Below are positions 1-7,647 of a DNA stretch of 64,000 nucleotides, in pieces; position 1 is the stretch's first letter, and each line of letters opens with the position of its first letter. The notes under the pieces were generated by a model, which made no database searches, was not told the origin of the DNA, and saw only the letters and a list, made by a program, of their open reading frames with translations. Source of the DNA: Caulobacter sp. Root343 (lineage in GTDB: Bacteria; Pseudomonadota; Alphaproteobacteria; Caulobacterales; Caulobacteraceae); NCBI RefSeq assembly GCF_001425745.1, contig NZ_LMDF01000006.1, positions 932,035 to 996,034 of the forward strand, in the 5' to 3' direction. The position numbers and the translations under genes are program-made.

Positions 1-379
1 TCGGGACAAGGCCGAGCGGCGAAACGACAGGGCGGTGATCGTACAAGCCGCCTATCGTGGATCGCCGAGCTGGAGACGGAATAGCCGATCCAGTTGGTCC
101 ACGCCCGTCCGGGGGTAACGGAGGCCCGAGCAGACAACGCTCACGCCCGCCGTCCTCACGGCAGAGAACAGCCTGGCGGAGCGGTAAGCGAGCCGAAACA
201 TACAAACCCTCACGGTCATCCGGGTTCGCCCGGCCGCTCCGTCGCCTCCCCACTAAACTTCAGCGGCAAGCCGCGTGAAGCGGCGAAACCGTGACCCAAA
301 TCTCCCCCCAGCTGGGAGGATCAATCTGTAGCGGAGGCGGGCCTCCAGATCCTTCCAGCGGGGGAGATCTATCGGCGCC
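1..379. other. Gene-poor left edge, possible structured RNA or regulatory region
   Basis: No reading frame here looks like a real protein; the open frames are Arg/Pro/Ser-rich as expected from random high-G+C DNA. A protein tail entering from the left cannot be excluded, since two plus-strand frames are open from base 1 to about 84 and 116, but neither is recognisable. The stretch from about 170 to 250 can fold: the arms around 174-183 and 234-243 (GGCGGAGCGG with CCGCTCCGTC, allowing a mismatch) enclose a TTCG-loop hairpin, CCGGGTTCGCCCGG at 220-233. I could not match it to RNase P RNA, SRP RNA or 6S RNA. Confidence 0.3.
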
Positions 380-1123
380 TCACCACCCAAGATCTGCTTC
401 CCCGCGCAGGATCGCCTCGGCCGCCGCCGAGTGCTTGCCGCCTTCGCGGTCGTGCAGGACCAGCGGCGGCAGCAGGACCAGCGGGGCCTTGCCGGTCTTG
501 ATCGCCCGCACGACCACCCGCTTGGCCGGGGCGTCGGCGAACGGCGCGACGGGCCGGATCTTGAACGAGCCGGCCTTGGGGGCCAGCAGGGCGAGGATGT
601 CGGCCAGGCGGTCGGCGCGATGGATGATCGTGATCGTCCCGCCCTCGCGCACCGCCTTCAGGCAGAAGCCGGTCCAGGCGGCCAGGCCGCCGTCGGCCAT
701 CCAGGCGCCGCTCTTGGCCGGGGCGGGGGCGCGCAGCGCGTTGGGATCGTCGAAGAACGGCGGGTTGGTGATCACCGCGTCGAAGACGGGCAGGGCCAGG
801 GCGCGGAAGCCGGCCTCGACGTCGCCTCGCGTCACGGCGACTCGGTCGGCCAGGCCGTTCAACGCCGCGTTCTCGGCGGCCAGGGTCGCGGCGGCGGAAT
901 CACGCTCCACGCCCTGGAAGGTCACGCCGGGCCGGCGAGTCGCGGCGGCCAGCAGGGCGCCGCCGACCCCGCAGCCGGGCTCCAGCACACGCTGGCCGGG
1001 CAGGGCGTCGCAGGCGGCCGCCAGCAGGGCGGCGTCCATGCCGGCCCTGTAGCCGTCGGGCTTCTGGCGCAGCCGCACGCGGCCGCCCAGAACCCGATCC
1101 TCGGTAACGCCTGTATCGTCCAA
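380..1123 (-). CDS. tRNA1(Val) (adenine-N6)-methyltransferase-like SAM-dependent methyltransferase
   Basis: A 247-residue class I SAM-dependent methyltransferase. Seen: a SAM-binding glycine motif (LEPGCGVGGALL) around residue 45, an acidic residue after the second strand (GVERD), and NPPFF, the N-P-P-[FY] motif typical of enzymes that methylate an exocyclic base nitrogen. Known: proteins of this layout (COG4123, TrmN6/YfiC) modify A37 of tRNA1(Val), and the N-terminal RVRLRQKPDGYRAGMDAALLAA segment fits them. Inferred: a cytoplasmic tRNA or rRNA adenine methyltransferase, with substrate unproven. It is divergent from the polyprenyl synthase gene at 1218, and the 94-base gap probably holds both promoters. 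Confidence 0.82.
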   Translation of the reverse strand: MDDTGVTEDRVLGGRVRLRQKPDGYRAGMDAALLAAACDALPGQRVLEPGCGVGGALLAAATRRPGVTFQGVERDSAAATLAAENAALNGLADRVAVTRGDVEAGFRALALPVFDAVITNPPFFDDPNALRAPAPAKSGAWMADGGLAAWTGFCLKAVREGGTITIIHRADRLADILALLAPKAGSFKIRPVAPFADAPAKRVVVRAIKTGKAPLVLLPPLVLHDREGGKHSAAAEAILRGEADLGW

Positions 1124-1217
1124 TGCTTTCTAGGCCTTGTGCTCGCCTTGACCGTGACCTATCCCGCCACCATTGTCCCTCGCAACGGTTCATCCTGAGG
1201 GGTGCCGCAAGGAGAGT

Positions 1218-2249
1218 ATGGTTTTGGACGCAGCCGCAGCGACCCTCCCCCGTAAGTCGGGCTCGGTGGATCGTCTCGTGCGCCTCGCCGAGGCCGACAT
1301 GGCGGGCGTGAACCGCCTGATCACCGATCGCATGCAGAGCGACGTGCCGATCATTCCGGCCCTGGCCGAGCACCTGATCGCGGCCGGCGGCAAGCGCCTG
1401 CGGCCGCTGCTGACCGTGGCCGCCGCGCGGCTGGCGGGCTCGGATCTGGCGAATTCGAGCAACGACCACTGCCTGAAACTGGCCGCCGCCGTCGAGTTCA
1501 TCCACACCGCCACCCTGCTGCACGACGACGTCGTCGACGGCAGCGCCCTGCGCCGCGGCAAGGTCGCCGCGCACCTGATCTGGGGCGGGGCCCAGAGCGT
1601 GCTGGTCGGCGATTTCCTGTTCGCCCGCGCCTTCGAATTGATGGTCGAGACGAACTCGATGAAGGCGCTGGAGATCCTGGCCCGCGCCAGCCGCGTCATC
1701 GCCGAGGGCGAGGTGCTGCAGCTGATGCGCAGCCACGACCTCAACCTGTCGCAGGCGATCTATCTGGAGATCATCCAAGCCAAGACCGCCGAACTGTTCG
1801 CCGCCGCCTCCGAGGCCGGCGCGGTCTCGGCCGGGGTCGACGCGGCCAAGGCCGAGGCGCTGAAGGCCTATGGCCTGAACCTGGGCCTGGCCTTCCAGCT
1901 GGCCGACGACGCCCTCGACTACGGCGGCGCGACCGAGACGCTTGGCAAGAACGCCGGCGACGACTTCCGCGAAGGCAAGGCGACCCTGCCGTTGCTGCTG
2001 GCCATCGCCCGCTCGGGTCCCCGCGAGGCCGAGTTCTGGGAGCGGGCCATCGGCCGCCGCGAGCAGACCGAGGCCGACTTCCGCCGGGCCCGCGAGCTGA
2101 TCATCGGCTCGGGCGCCCTGGACGCCACCCTGGACCTGGCCGCCGACTATGCCGACAAGGCCAAGACGGCGCTGGCGGTGTTCCCGGCCAACGACTGGCG
2201 CGGGGCGCTGGAGGACCTGGCCGACTTCGCGGTCAGCCGTCGCGCCTGA
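1218..2249 (+). CDS. ispB: Long-chain polyprenyl diphosphate synthase (octa-/decaprenyl type)
   Basis: A 343-residue trans-prenyltransferase that condenses IPP onto an allylic diphosphate to make the ubiquinone side chain. Seen: the first aspartate-rich motif HDDVVDG (Asp103, Asp104, Asp107) followed by LRRGK, and the second, QLADDALDY (Asp230, Asp231, Asp234). The GGKRLRP substrate loop lies near residue 60. I chose the ATG at 1218 because AAGGAGA sits 3-9 bases upstream; an upstream ATG at 1173 has no ribosome binding site and adds non-homologous sequence. Small residues before the first Asp motif fit a long-chain enzyme rather than FPP synthase, and a separate ispA lies at 54219. Exact chain length cannot be read here. 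Confidence 0.92.
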   Translation: MVLDAAAATLPRKSGSVDRLVRLAEADMAGVNRLITDRMQSDVPIIPALAEHLIAAGGKRLRPLLTVAAARLAGSDLANSSNDHCLKLAAAVEFIHTATLLHDDVVDGSALRRGKVAAHLIWGGAQSVLVGDFLFARAFELMVETNSMKALEILARASRVIAEGEVLQLMRSHDLNLSQAIYLEIIQAKTAELFAAASEAGAVSAGVDAAKAEALKAYGLNLGLAFQLADDALDYGGATETLGKNAGDDFREGKATLPLLLAIARSGPREAEFWERAIGRREQTEADFRRARELIIGSGALDATLDLAADYADKAKTALAVFPANDWRGALEDLADFAVSRRA

Positions 2250-2839
2250 TGGCTCGGCGGAAGTCATCCTACGGCGAGCTTTCCCCGACCAGGCCGGGCG
2301 AGCCGCTGCCTCGGCTGCGGACTGTCATCGCCACCTCGCCGGAGAACCCCAGCGGCGATCCCAACGTGCGGCCTCACGAGGCCGGCGAAGCGGCGGGCAA
2401 GGTGATTGGCGGCGGCCTGGGCGTGCTGATCGGCGCGGTGCTGGTCATCCTGATGCTGGGCCCGATCCTCTGGGCGCCGCTCTGGGCGGGCCTGCGAGCG
2501 GCGCGGGCCTTTCCCGGCCCTTGGCAGCCCTGGCTGGCGGGTCTGGCCGCCGGCGCGCTCGTGGCCCTGGTCCAGACCGTGCTGCTGATCCAGCGCAGCC
2601 CGATCCTGCGCTATCCGATCGTGGCTCTGTTCGCCCTGGCCTGGGTCGGCGGCCTGTGGCTGGAGTTCACCGCGCCGCGCCACGACTGGATCATCACGGC
2701 GCCGGCCCTGCACATGCCCGGTCCCTGGTCCTGGGCGCTGATCGGGTTCGGCGCGGTGCTGTATGCCGGCATCTACCTGCTGGCCCTGGCGCCGATCGGC
2801 AAGAGCCGCTGGGCGCGCAAGTGGCAGCTGATCAAGTAG
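2249..2839 (+). CDS. Multi-pass membrane protein of unknown function
   Basis: A 196-residue protein whose ATG overlaps the TGA of the polyprenyl synthase gene by one base (TGATG), so the two are probably translationally coupled. The first ~50 residues are polar and Pro-rich. Four hydrophobic segments follow, at roughly 55-80, 95-112, 120-138 and 155-175, and the tail is basic (GKSRWARKWQLIK). I recognise no enzymatic motif. Coupling to quinone precursor synthesis hints at a membrane-associated role, but that is inference only. Confidence 0.72.
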   Translation: MARRKSSYGELSPTRPGEPLPRLRTVIATSPENPSGDPNVRPHEAGEAAGKVIGGGLGVLIGAVLVILMLGPILWAPLWAGLRAARAFPGPWQPWLAGLAAGALVALVQTVLLIQRSPILRYPIVALFALAWVGGLWLEFTAPRHDWIITAPALHMPGPWSWALIGFGAVLYAGIYLLALAPIGKSRWARKWQLIK

Positions 2840-2965
2840 AACCGGCCGTCGGACTTCGGCGGTGCGGTGAATTCGGCGTAATCCAGGCCTGACGGTCTTC
2901 ACAGCGAGACCGGGCGGGGCCACGTACGGGGCCTGGACCTCGAAGGTCCTGATTGGGGCTAAGAC

Positions 2966-3361
2966 ATGATCCGTTTCATCCTGAACGTTCTCTGGTTCGT
3001 CTGCGGCGGTCTCGTCACGGGGCTGGGCTGGCTGCTGGCCGGGGTGCTGCTGGCCATCACCATCGTGGGCCTGCCCTATGCCGGCGCGGCGTTCCGGATC
3101 GCCGGCTTCGCCTTCTGGCCGTTCGGCAAGGAGATCGTCCATCGCGAGGTCTTGGGGCGCTCGGACATCGGGACGGGCCCGCTTGGCACGGTGCTGAACG
3201 TGATCTGGTTCGTCCTGGCCGGCTGGTGGCTGGCCCTGGGTCACGTGCTGGTCGCCGTCGCCGAGGCGGTGACGATCATCGGCATCCCGTTCGCGATCAA
3301 GGACCTGCAACTGGCCTACATCGCCCTGGCCCCGATCGGTCGCGACGTGGTGCGGCGCTAG
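2966..3361 (+). CDS. YccF domain-containing inner membrane protein
   Basis: A 131-residue protein with the duplicated YccF layout. Each half has a motif of the form N-V-[LI]-W-F-V followed by a hydrophobic stretch and a G-[LI]-P-[YF]-A turn (TIVGLPYAGAAFRIA and TIIGIPFAIKDLQLA). About four hydrophobic segments predict an inner membrane protein. The family is widespread in bacteria with no firmly established function. Its stop codon overlaps the 3' end of the convergent ccdB gene by four bases. Confidence 0.85.
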   Translation: MIRFILNVLWFVCGGLVTGLGWLLAGVLLAITIVGLPYAGAAFRIAGFAFWPFGKEIVHREVLGRSDIGTGPLGTVLNVIWFVLAGWWLALGHVLVAVAEAVTIIGIPFAIKDLQLAYIALAPIGRDVVRR

Positions 3362-3675
3362 AAGCCGGTAAACAGACGGTCGAGCGCGCGACGGATGGCG
3401 TCCTCGTGCTCGGCCAGGCTTCCTGATCGGCGATGCAGTAGGGCGATGTTGATAGCGACCAACTCCGGAATCGAGACCACCAAGGAATGACCGCGACTCT
3501 CAATCGCCACGCTTAGTCTGGTGAGGACCTCGAACGTTTCCCGGCGGTAGACAGGCGCGACAACGATGGTGGGAAGGTCGCCGGCATGATGGGACTGGAG
3601 CACGACAATATAGGGCGCTTCGTCCCGACTACGCGGCGAAGGATTGGCGAAGAGATCGAACTGGCGGATCACCAC
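3358..3675 (-). CDS. ccdB: CcdB-family type II toxin
   Basis: A 105-residue CcdB-like protein. Known: CcdB of the F plasmid poisons DNA gyrase and is neutralised by CcdA. Seen: an N-terminal strand with the family pattern (IRQFDLFANP, then APYIVVLQSH), VVAPVYRR in the middle, and an ending of DRLFTGF. The C-terminal tripeptide differs from the Trp-Gly-Ile that F-plasmid CcdB uses on gyrase, so activity or target may differ. The start is a GTG that overlaps the end of ccdA by seven bases, the usual antitoxin-toxin order. The gene converges with yccF. Confidence 0.82.
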   Translation of the reverse strand: MVIRQFDLFANPSPRSRDEAPYIVVLQSHHAGDLPTIVVAPVYRRETFEVLTRLSVAIESRGHSLVVSIPELVAINIALLHRRSGSLAEHEDAIRRALDRLFTGF

Positions 3676-3929
3676 GTCCGGAGATCATCTCCGAAAGCGC
3701 CACGTCGCTCGACCCGTTCGCGATAGGCTTTCAAAGCCTCCGCATTCTCCTCGGCCCAGCGCTGGGCGCGTTCCTCGGCGCCGGCGGGGTCGACCTTCTG
3801 CAGATGCAGGCGAAGCTGGGTCTCGCTGAGACCAGCAACCGAGATCCCGAGCCGCTCGGCCTGGGCCAGCAGTTCCGGGTCGATGCCTCGGTCGAGGTCG
3901 GAAGCGTCCATGGGATGAGAAACTAGCAT
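3669..3929 (-). CDS. ccdA: CcdA-family antitoxin
   Basis: About 86 residues. The C-terminal third (RWAEENAEALKAYRERVER, then GAFGDDLRTW) is the toxin-binding tail typical of CcdA, with the characteristic GxFxDDLR ending. The N-terminal part should be a ribbon-helix-helix DNA-binding domain used for autorepression, although the helix pattern here is divergent. I chose the ATG at 3929 because GGGA lies about eight bases upstream. A GTG at 3947 that overlaps the stop of the GNAT gene and an ATG at 3911 are alternatives. The gene lies between GNAT and ccdB in what looks like one transcript. Confidence 0.78.
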   Translation of the reverse strand: MLVSHPMDASDLDRGIDPELLAQAERLGISVAGLSETQLRLHLQKVDPAGAEERAQRWAEENAEALKAYRERVERRGAFGDDLRTW

Positions 3930-3943
3930 GGCGCGTCCCTGGC

Positions 3944-4441
3944 TCACAGCGGAGCGGTCAGTCTGGCTGTAGTCGTCGGAAAATCAACTATGAATTGATC
4001 TGGCCTGGCGCGTCGCATCACGTGGGTCCACGGTCCCGTCTCGTTCGCCACGAAGCCCTGCGCCTCCCAGAAGGGACCGGCGGCCGGCGAGGCGGCGGCG
4101 TTGACCGTCAGCAGCTCGACGCTGTCGAAGCCTTCGTGGATCAGGGCCGAGGCGAGGGCGGTGGCGACGCCTCGGCGGCGCATGGCGGGACGAATGTAGA
4201 ACCGGCGCAGGCGGCGGGCCGGCTCTGGCGAGACGGGTTCGACGGACAGGCCGCCGATCCCCGCCAGCTCGCCGACCAGGAACGCGGCGAAGAGCGCCTC
4301 GCCGTCTTCCTGGAAGCGCGCGCCGCTCTGCCACTCCTCGGCCAGCCGGGCCATGTTGCGCACGCCTTCGCCGGAGGCCTCGGCGACCAAGTCGTCGAAG
4401 CCATCCGGCAGTTCGTCAAAGATCCTGACGAGTTGCAGCAC
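3944..4441 (-). CDS. GNAT family N-acetyltransferase
   Basis: A 165-residue acetyltransferase. Seen: the acetyl-CoA binding motif A as RRFYIRPAMRRRGVATALAS (R-R-x-G-V/A pattern), preceded by the beta-strand GIGGLSVEPV and followed by VELLTVNAAASPAAGPFWEAQGF, the late GNAT strand with the FW...QGF signature. The substrate is unknown. It lies directly upstream of ccdA and its stop is within a few bases of the antitoxin start. The GNAT gene may therefore be transcribed with the toxin-antitoxin pair, but CcdAB systems do not normally need it. Confidence 0.85.
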   Translation of the reverse strand: MLQLVRIFDELPDGFDDLVAEASGEGVRNMARLAEEWQSGARFQEDGEALFAAFLVGELAGIGGLSVEPVSPEPARRLRRFYIRPAMRRRGVATALASALIHEGFDSVELLTVNAAASPAAGPFWEAQGFVANETGPWTHVMRRARPDQFIVDFPTTTARLTAPL

Positions 4442-4447
4442 TCAAGG

Positions 4448-5839
4448 TCAGCCCGGCGAGACCATCTTCTCGGGACGGACGTACTGGTCGAACTCCTCGT
4501 TCGTAAGATAGCCGCCGCCGACGGCCTCCTCGCGCAGGGTCGTGCCGTTCTTGTGCGCGGTCTTGGCGATCTTGGCGCAGGCGTCGTAGCCCAGCTTGCC
4601 GTTCAAGGCCGTGACCAGCATCAGGCTGTTCTCGACGCCCTTCTTGATGTTGTCGATCCGCGGCTCGATGCCGACCACGCAATTGTCGGTGAAGCTGACC
4701 GCGGCGTCGGCCAGCAGGCGCACCGACTGCAGGAAATTGTAGGCCATGACCGGGTTGAAGACGTTCAGCTCGAAGTGGCCCTGGCTGCCGGCGAAGGTCA
4801 GGGCGGCGTGATTGCCGAACACCTGGACGCAGACCTGGGTGAGGGCCTCGCACTGGGTCGGATTGACCTTGCCGGGCATGATCGACGAGCCGGGCTCGTT
4901 CTCCGGCAGGGCCAGTTCGCCCAGGCCGGCGCGGGGGCCCGAGCCCAGGAAGCGAATGTCGTTGGCGATCTTGAACAGGCTGGCGGCGACCGTGTTGATC
5001 GCACCGTGGCTGAACACCATGGCGTCGTGGGCGGCCAGGGCCTCGAACTTGTTCGGGGCGGTGGTGAACTCAAGACCGGTGATCTTGGCGATGGCCTCGG
5101 CCACGCCCTCGGCGAAGCCGATCGGGGCGTTGAGGCCGGTGCCGACGGCGGTGCCGCCCTGGGCCAGCTGCATCAGTTTAGGCAGGGTGCTCTCGATACG
5201 CTCGATGCCATTGGCGACCTGCTGGGTATAGCCGCCGAACTCCTGGCCCAGGGTCAAAGGCGTGGCGTCCTGCGTATGGGTGCGGCCGATCTTGATGATG
5301 TCGGTCCAGGCCTTGGTCTTGGCCTCGAGCGCCGCGTGCAGGTGCTTCAGGGCCGGCAGCAGGTCATGGACGATCTGCTCGGCGCACGCCACGTGCATGG
5401 CCGTTGGATAGGTGTCGTTCGACGACTGGCTCATATTGACGTGGTCGTTCGGGTGGACGGGCTTCTTGCTGCCCATCTCGCCGCCCAGCATCTCGATCGC
5501 GCGGTTCGAGATCACCTCGTTGGCGTTCATGTTCGACTGGGTGCCCGAACCGGTCTGCCAGACGACCAGCGGGAAGTGATCGTTCAGCTTGCCTTCGATC
5601 ACCTCATTTGCGGCCGCGATGATCGTCTCGGCGATCTTGGCGTCCAGCTTGCCGAGCTTCAGATTGGTCTCGGCGGCGGCGCGCTTGACGATACCCAGGG
5701 CGCGGACGACCGGCAGGGGCTGCTTCTCCCAACCGATCTTGAAGTTGCCCAGGCTGCGCTGGGCTTGCGCGCCCCAATAGCGGTCGGCGGCGACTTCGAT
5801 CGGGCCAAAGGTGTCGGTCTCGATGCGCGTGGCGGTCAT
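4448..5839 (-). CDS. fumC: Class II fumarate hydratase (fumarase C)
   Basis: A 463-residue, iron-independent fumarase that interconverts fumarate and L-malate in the TCA cycle. Seen: [18 protein letters not shown] at the N-terminus, [11 protein letters not shown] in the first conserved region, [16 protein letters not shown] in the second, and the superfamily signature [11 protein letters not shown] at residues 317-327 carrying the catalytic serine. The length is normal for the family (about 460) and no key residue is missing. It ends six bases before the GNAT gene on the same strand. Upstream is a roughly 110-base gap to the divergent ybjQ-like gene. Confidence 0.97.
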   Translation of the reverse strand: MTATRIETDTFGPIEVAADRYWGAQAQRSLGNFKIGWEKQPLPVVRALGIVKRAAAETNLKLGKLDAKIAETIIAAANEVIEGKLNDHFPLVVWQTGSGTQSNMNANEVISNRAIEMLGGEMGSKKPVHPNDHVNMSQSSNDTYPTAMHVACAEQIVHDLLPALKHLHAALEAKTKAWTDIIKIGRTHTQDATPLTLGQEFGGYTQQVANGIERIESTLPKLMQLAQGGTAVGTGLNAPIGFAEGVAEAIAKITGLEFTTAPNKFEALAAHDAMVFSHGAINTVAASLFKIANDIRFLGSGPRAGLGELALPENEPGSSIMPGKVNPTQCEALTQVCVQVFGNHAALTFAGSQGHFELNVFNPVMAYNFLQSVRLLADAAVSFTDNCVVGIEPRIDNIKKGVENSLMLVTALNGKLGYDACAKIAKTAHKNGTTLREEAVGGGYLTNEEFDQYVRPEKMVSPG

Positions 5840-5952
5840 GCGGCGATCTCCGGAAAAACGGTCGAGCGGGGTCTAGCCCCTGAGGCCCCGGTTCGCAACG
5901 CCGTGGCGCCCTTCAGTAGCCTTCGCTATATCGAAGACAGCAGGAGGGACCC

Positions 5953-6273
5953 ATGCTCGTCACCACCACCAACGATCTGGCCGGCTATCGCATCGTCGAA
6001 CATCTGGGCCTGGTGCGGGGCGTCACCGTCCGCTCACGCAGCGTCATCGGCAATATCGGCGGGGCCGTGCAGTCGATCTTCGGCGGCAATCTGTCGATCT
6101 ACACCAAGCTGGCCGAGACGGCTCGGCAGGAGGCCTACGAGCTGCTGGTCGCCCACGCCCGCGAGGTCGGCGCCAACGCCATTCTCGCCATGCGCTACGA
6201 CGCCAACGAGATCATGGAGGGCATCACCGAAGTCCTGGCCTATGGCGCGGCGGTCCGCGTCGAGGCGCTCTAG
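5953..6273 (+). CDS. YbjQ/UPF0145 family protein
   Basis: A 106-residue protein of the UPF0145 (YbjQ) family, recognisable from TTTNDLAGYRIVEHLGLVRG at the start and from A-x-x-x-G-A-N-A-I-L-A-M-R-Y-D in the second half. Members are small soluble beta-alpha proteins that assemble as rings; the function is unsettled despite the database label 'heavy-metal-binding domain'. The start is clear: AGGAGGG lies about six bases before the ATG. It begins a run of three tightly packed genes, since the next gene starts on the base after its stop. Confidence 0.87.
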   Translation: MLVTTTNDLAGYRIVEHLGLVRGVTVRSRSVIGNIGGAVQSIFGGNLSIYTKLAETARQEAYELLVAHAREVGANAILAMRYDANEIMEGITEVLAYGAAVRVEAL

Positions 6274-6813
6274 GTGGCGGTCTTCGTCGCCTTGCCGCGC
6301 TCGATCAATACCGGCAAGCGCAAGGTGCTGAAGGACGACCTGCTCGGCATCGCCCGCGATACGGGTTTCAAGGACGCCAAGACCTACCTCGCCAGCGGCA
6401 ACCTGTTGCTGTGGGGCGACCACGCTGGCGGCGAGGCTCTGGAACGCGCGTTGGAGGAGGCCCTGGTGACCCGCATCGGCCTGCGCACCGACTTCATGGT
6501 CCGTTCGCCAGCCCAGATGCGGGCGATCGTCGAGGCCAATCCGTTCAAGGCCGAGGCGAACGACCATCCCAGCCACGTGATCGTCAACTTCCTGAAGACG
6601 CCGCTGCCAGACGGCGACGAAGACGTGCTGCGGGCCGCGATCACCGGGCCCGAGCGGTTCGCGGTGGGGCCGAGCGAACTCTATCTCGATTTCCCGATCA
6701 GCATGGCGGACTCGCTGCTGGATCGAGAGTGGAAGAAGACCAAGCGTAATCCGGTCGGCACGACCCGCAACTGGAACACCGTGCTGAAGCTGGCGGAGAT
6801 GATGGGCGCGTGA
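6274..6813 (+). CDS. DUF1697 domain-containing protein
   Basis: A 179-residue DUF1697 protein. Seen: the family opening in which a short strand leads to a 'R-S/G-I-N' motif (VFVALPRSINTGKRKV), the TYLASGNLLLW segment, FMVRSPAQMRAIVEANPF and the C-terminal KKTKRNPVGTTRNWNTVLKLAEM. These match the family well, including the conserved 'T-x-R-N-W-N-T' ending. The biochemical function is unknown. Translation appears to start at a GTG directly after the preceding gene's TAG, and its TGA overlaps the GTG start of the next gene, so the three genes form an operon. Confidence 0.83.
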   Translation: MAVFVALPRSINTGKRKVLKDDLLGIARDTGFKDAKTYLASGNLLLWGDHAGGEALERALEEALVTRIGLRTDFMVRSPAQMRAIVEANPFKAEANDHPSHVIVNFLKTPLPDGDEDVLRAAITGPERFAVGPSELYLDFPISMADSLLDREWKKTKRNPVGTTRNWNTVLKLAEMMGA

Positions 6814-7211
6814 GCCTGGACCTCGACGGCCCCGACTGGACCCACCACGGCAAGGTCCGCGCTCGCGAGGCCGATGGCGAGCTGATCATCGTGGTCGACG
6901 GCCTGACCACCCAGGGCAAGTACTACAAGCCGCTGATCTACGAGTTCTTCCGCAAGTCGTGGCGCGGCGCGCGCCCGGCCTGGGGTGAGTTCAGCGTCGA
7001 GATCGGCATGGAATATGTCGGCGAGCCGCCGTGGATGGACCTGGACAACCTGGCCAAGGCCCTGCTGGACGCCATCAAGGGCTATGCCTTCCATGACGAC
7101 GCCCAGGTCGCCCGGCTGCTGGTCGAGCGCCGTCCGGGAGAGCGCGAGCGCATCGTCATCCAGGTGCGGAAGCTGGCCTCAAACCTTATGCGGCGCACGC
7201 TCGAAGATTGA
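6810..7211 (+). CDS. RusA-like Holliday-junction endonuclease family protein
   Basis: A 133-residue protein that keeps the RusA signature: DLDNLAKALLDAIKGYAFHD followed by DAQV. The Asp residues (D-x-D-N, L-L-D, H-D-D) match the metal-binding residues by which RusA cleaves four-way junctions, and the Lys between them is also present. Known: RusA is normally phage-encoded and resolves recombination intermediates. Here no phage gene is nearby, and the gene is coupled by a GTGA overlap to a DUF1697 gene. It may be a domesticated copy or a relative with another nuclease role. Its 3' end overlaps the convergent membrane protein gene by about 33 bases. Confidence 0.75.
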   Translation: MSLDLDGPDWTHHGKVRAREADGELIIVVDGLTTQGKYYKPLIYEFFRKSWRGARPAWGEFSVEIGMEYVGEPPWMDLDNLAKALLDAIKGYAFHDDAQVARLLVERRPGERERIVIQVRKLASNLMRRTLED

Positions 7212-7565
7212 CGCGGCCACGGCGACGTACAGCACGGCCAGGAAGGCGCCGTAGCGTCCGATGCTGACCGGATCGCCGGATGGCATCACCTCGGCGTAGC
7301 GCGACACCACCAGGGCGCCGGCGACCAAGCCGGGGGTCGAGAACAGGATCATCGGAAACAGCCGGCGGCGGCGCGGCGTATGAGTCAGCCGCGCCACCGC
7401 CTGGAAGGCGAACGTCACCGTTGCAGCGGCCGCGAACGCGTTCAACGCGTAAAACCAGAAGGCGCTTTCCAGAAGCCCCCCACCGAAAGCGGCGTAAAAC
7501 AGGGTGGCCGCCGACCAGGCCGCCAATCCCGTTCCCCCAAACGCCAAACCGTCCAGTTTTGACAC
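7179..7565 (-). CDS. Small four-helix membrane protein (DUF5367-like)
   Basis: A 128-residue protein with about four membrane segments (residues ~10-30, 35-55, 70-88, 103-120). The second and third are separated by a basic loop (HTPRRRRLFP). It resembles small DUF5367-type membrane proteins, which have no known function; this assignment is from overall pattern only. I start it at the GTG at 7565 because GAGGGAGA lies eight bases upstream. An ATG at 7607 would add a polar extension without a ribosome binding site. Confidence 0.6.
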   Translation of the reverse strand: MSKLDGLAFGGTGLAAWSAATLFYAAFGGGLLESAFWFYALNAFAAAATVTFAFQAVARLTHTPRRRRLFPMILFSTPGLVAGALVVSRYAEVMPSGDPVSIGRYGAFLAVLYVAVAASIFERAPHKV

Positions 7566-7647
7566 GTCGCGTCTCCCTCGCTCGTCTCCCGGAACGCTGA
7601 TCTGCAAGCAGGGCGCCGCGGAAGATGACGGGGGGAGGTCGCGTGGA

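Noticed and set aside
1..300. Attempt to match the left edge to RNase P RNA, SRP RNA or 6S RNA
   Set aside because: None of the conserved words of those RNAs, such as GAGGAAAGTC of RNase P or the GGAA/AGCA loops of SRP RNA, is present in either strand.
900..2267. A 455-residue minus-strand frame across the polyprenyl synthase gene, and similar long frames opposite other genes (for example 34157-36112, 55115-57052, 60838-62643)
   Set aside because: These are antisense or shifted shadows of high-G+C genes. Their composition is dominated by Gly, Arg, Gln, His and Asp without domains, and the opposite strand carries a clear enzyme in each case.
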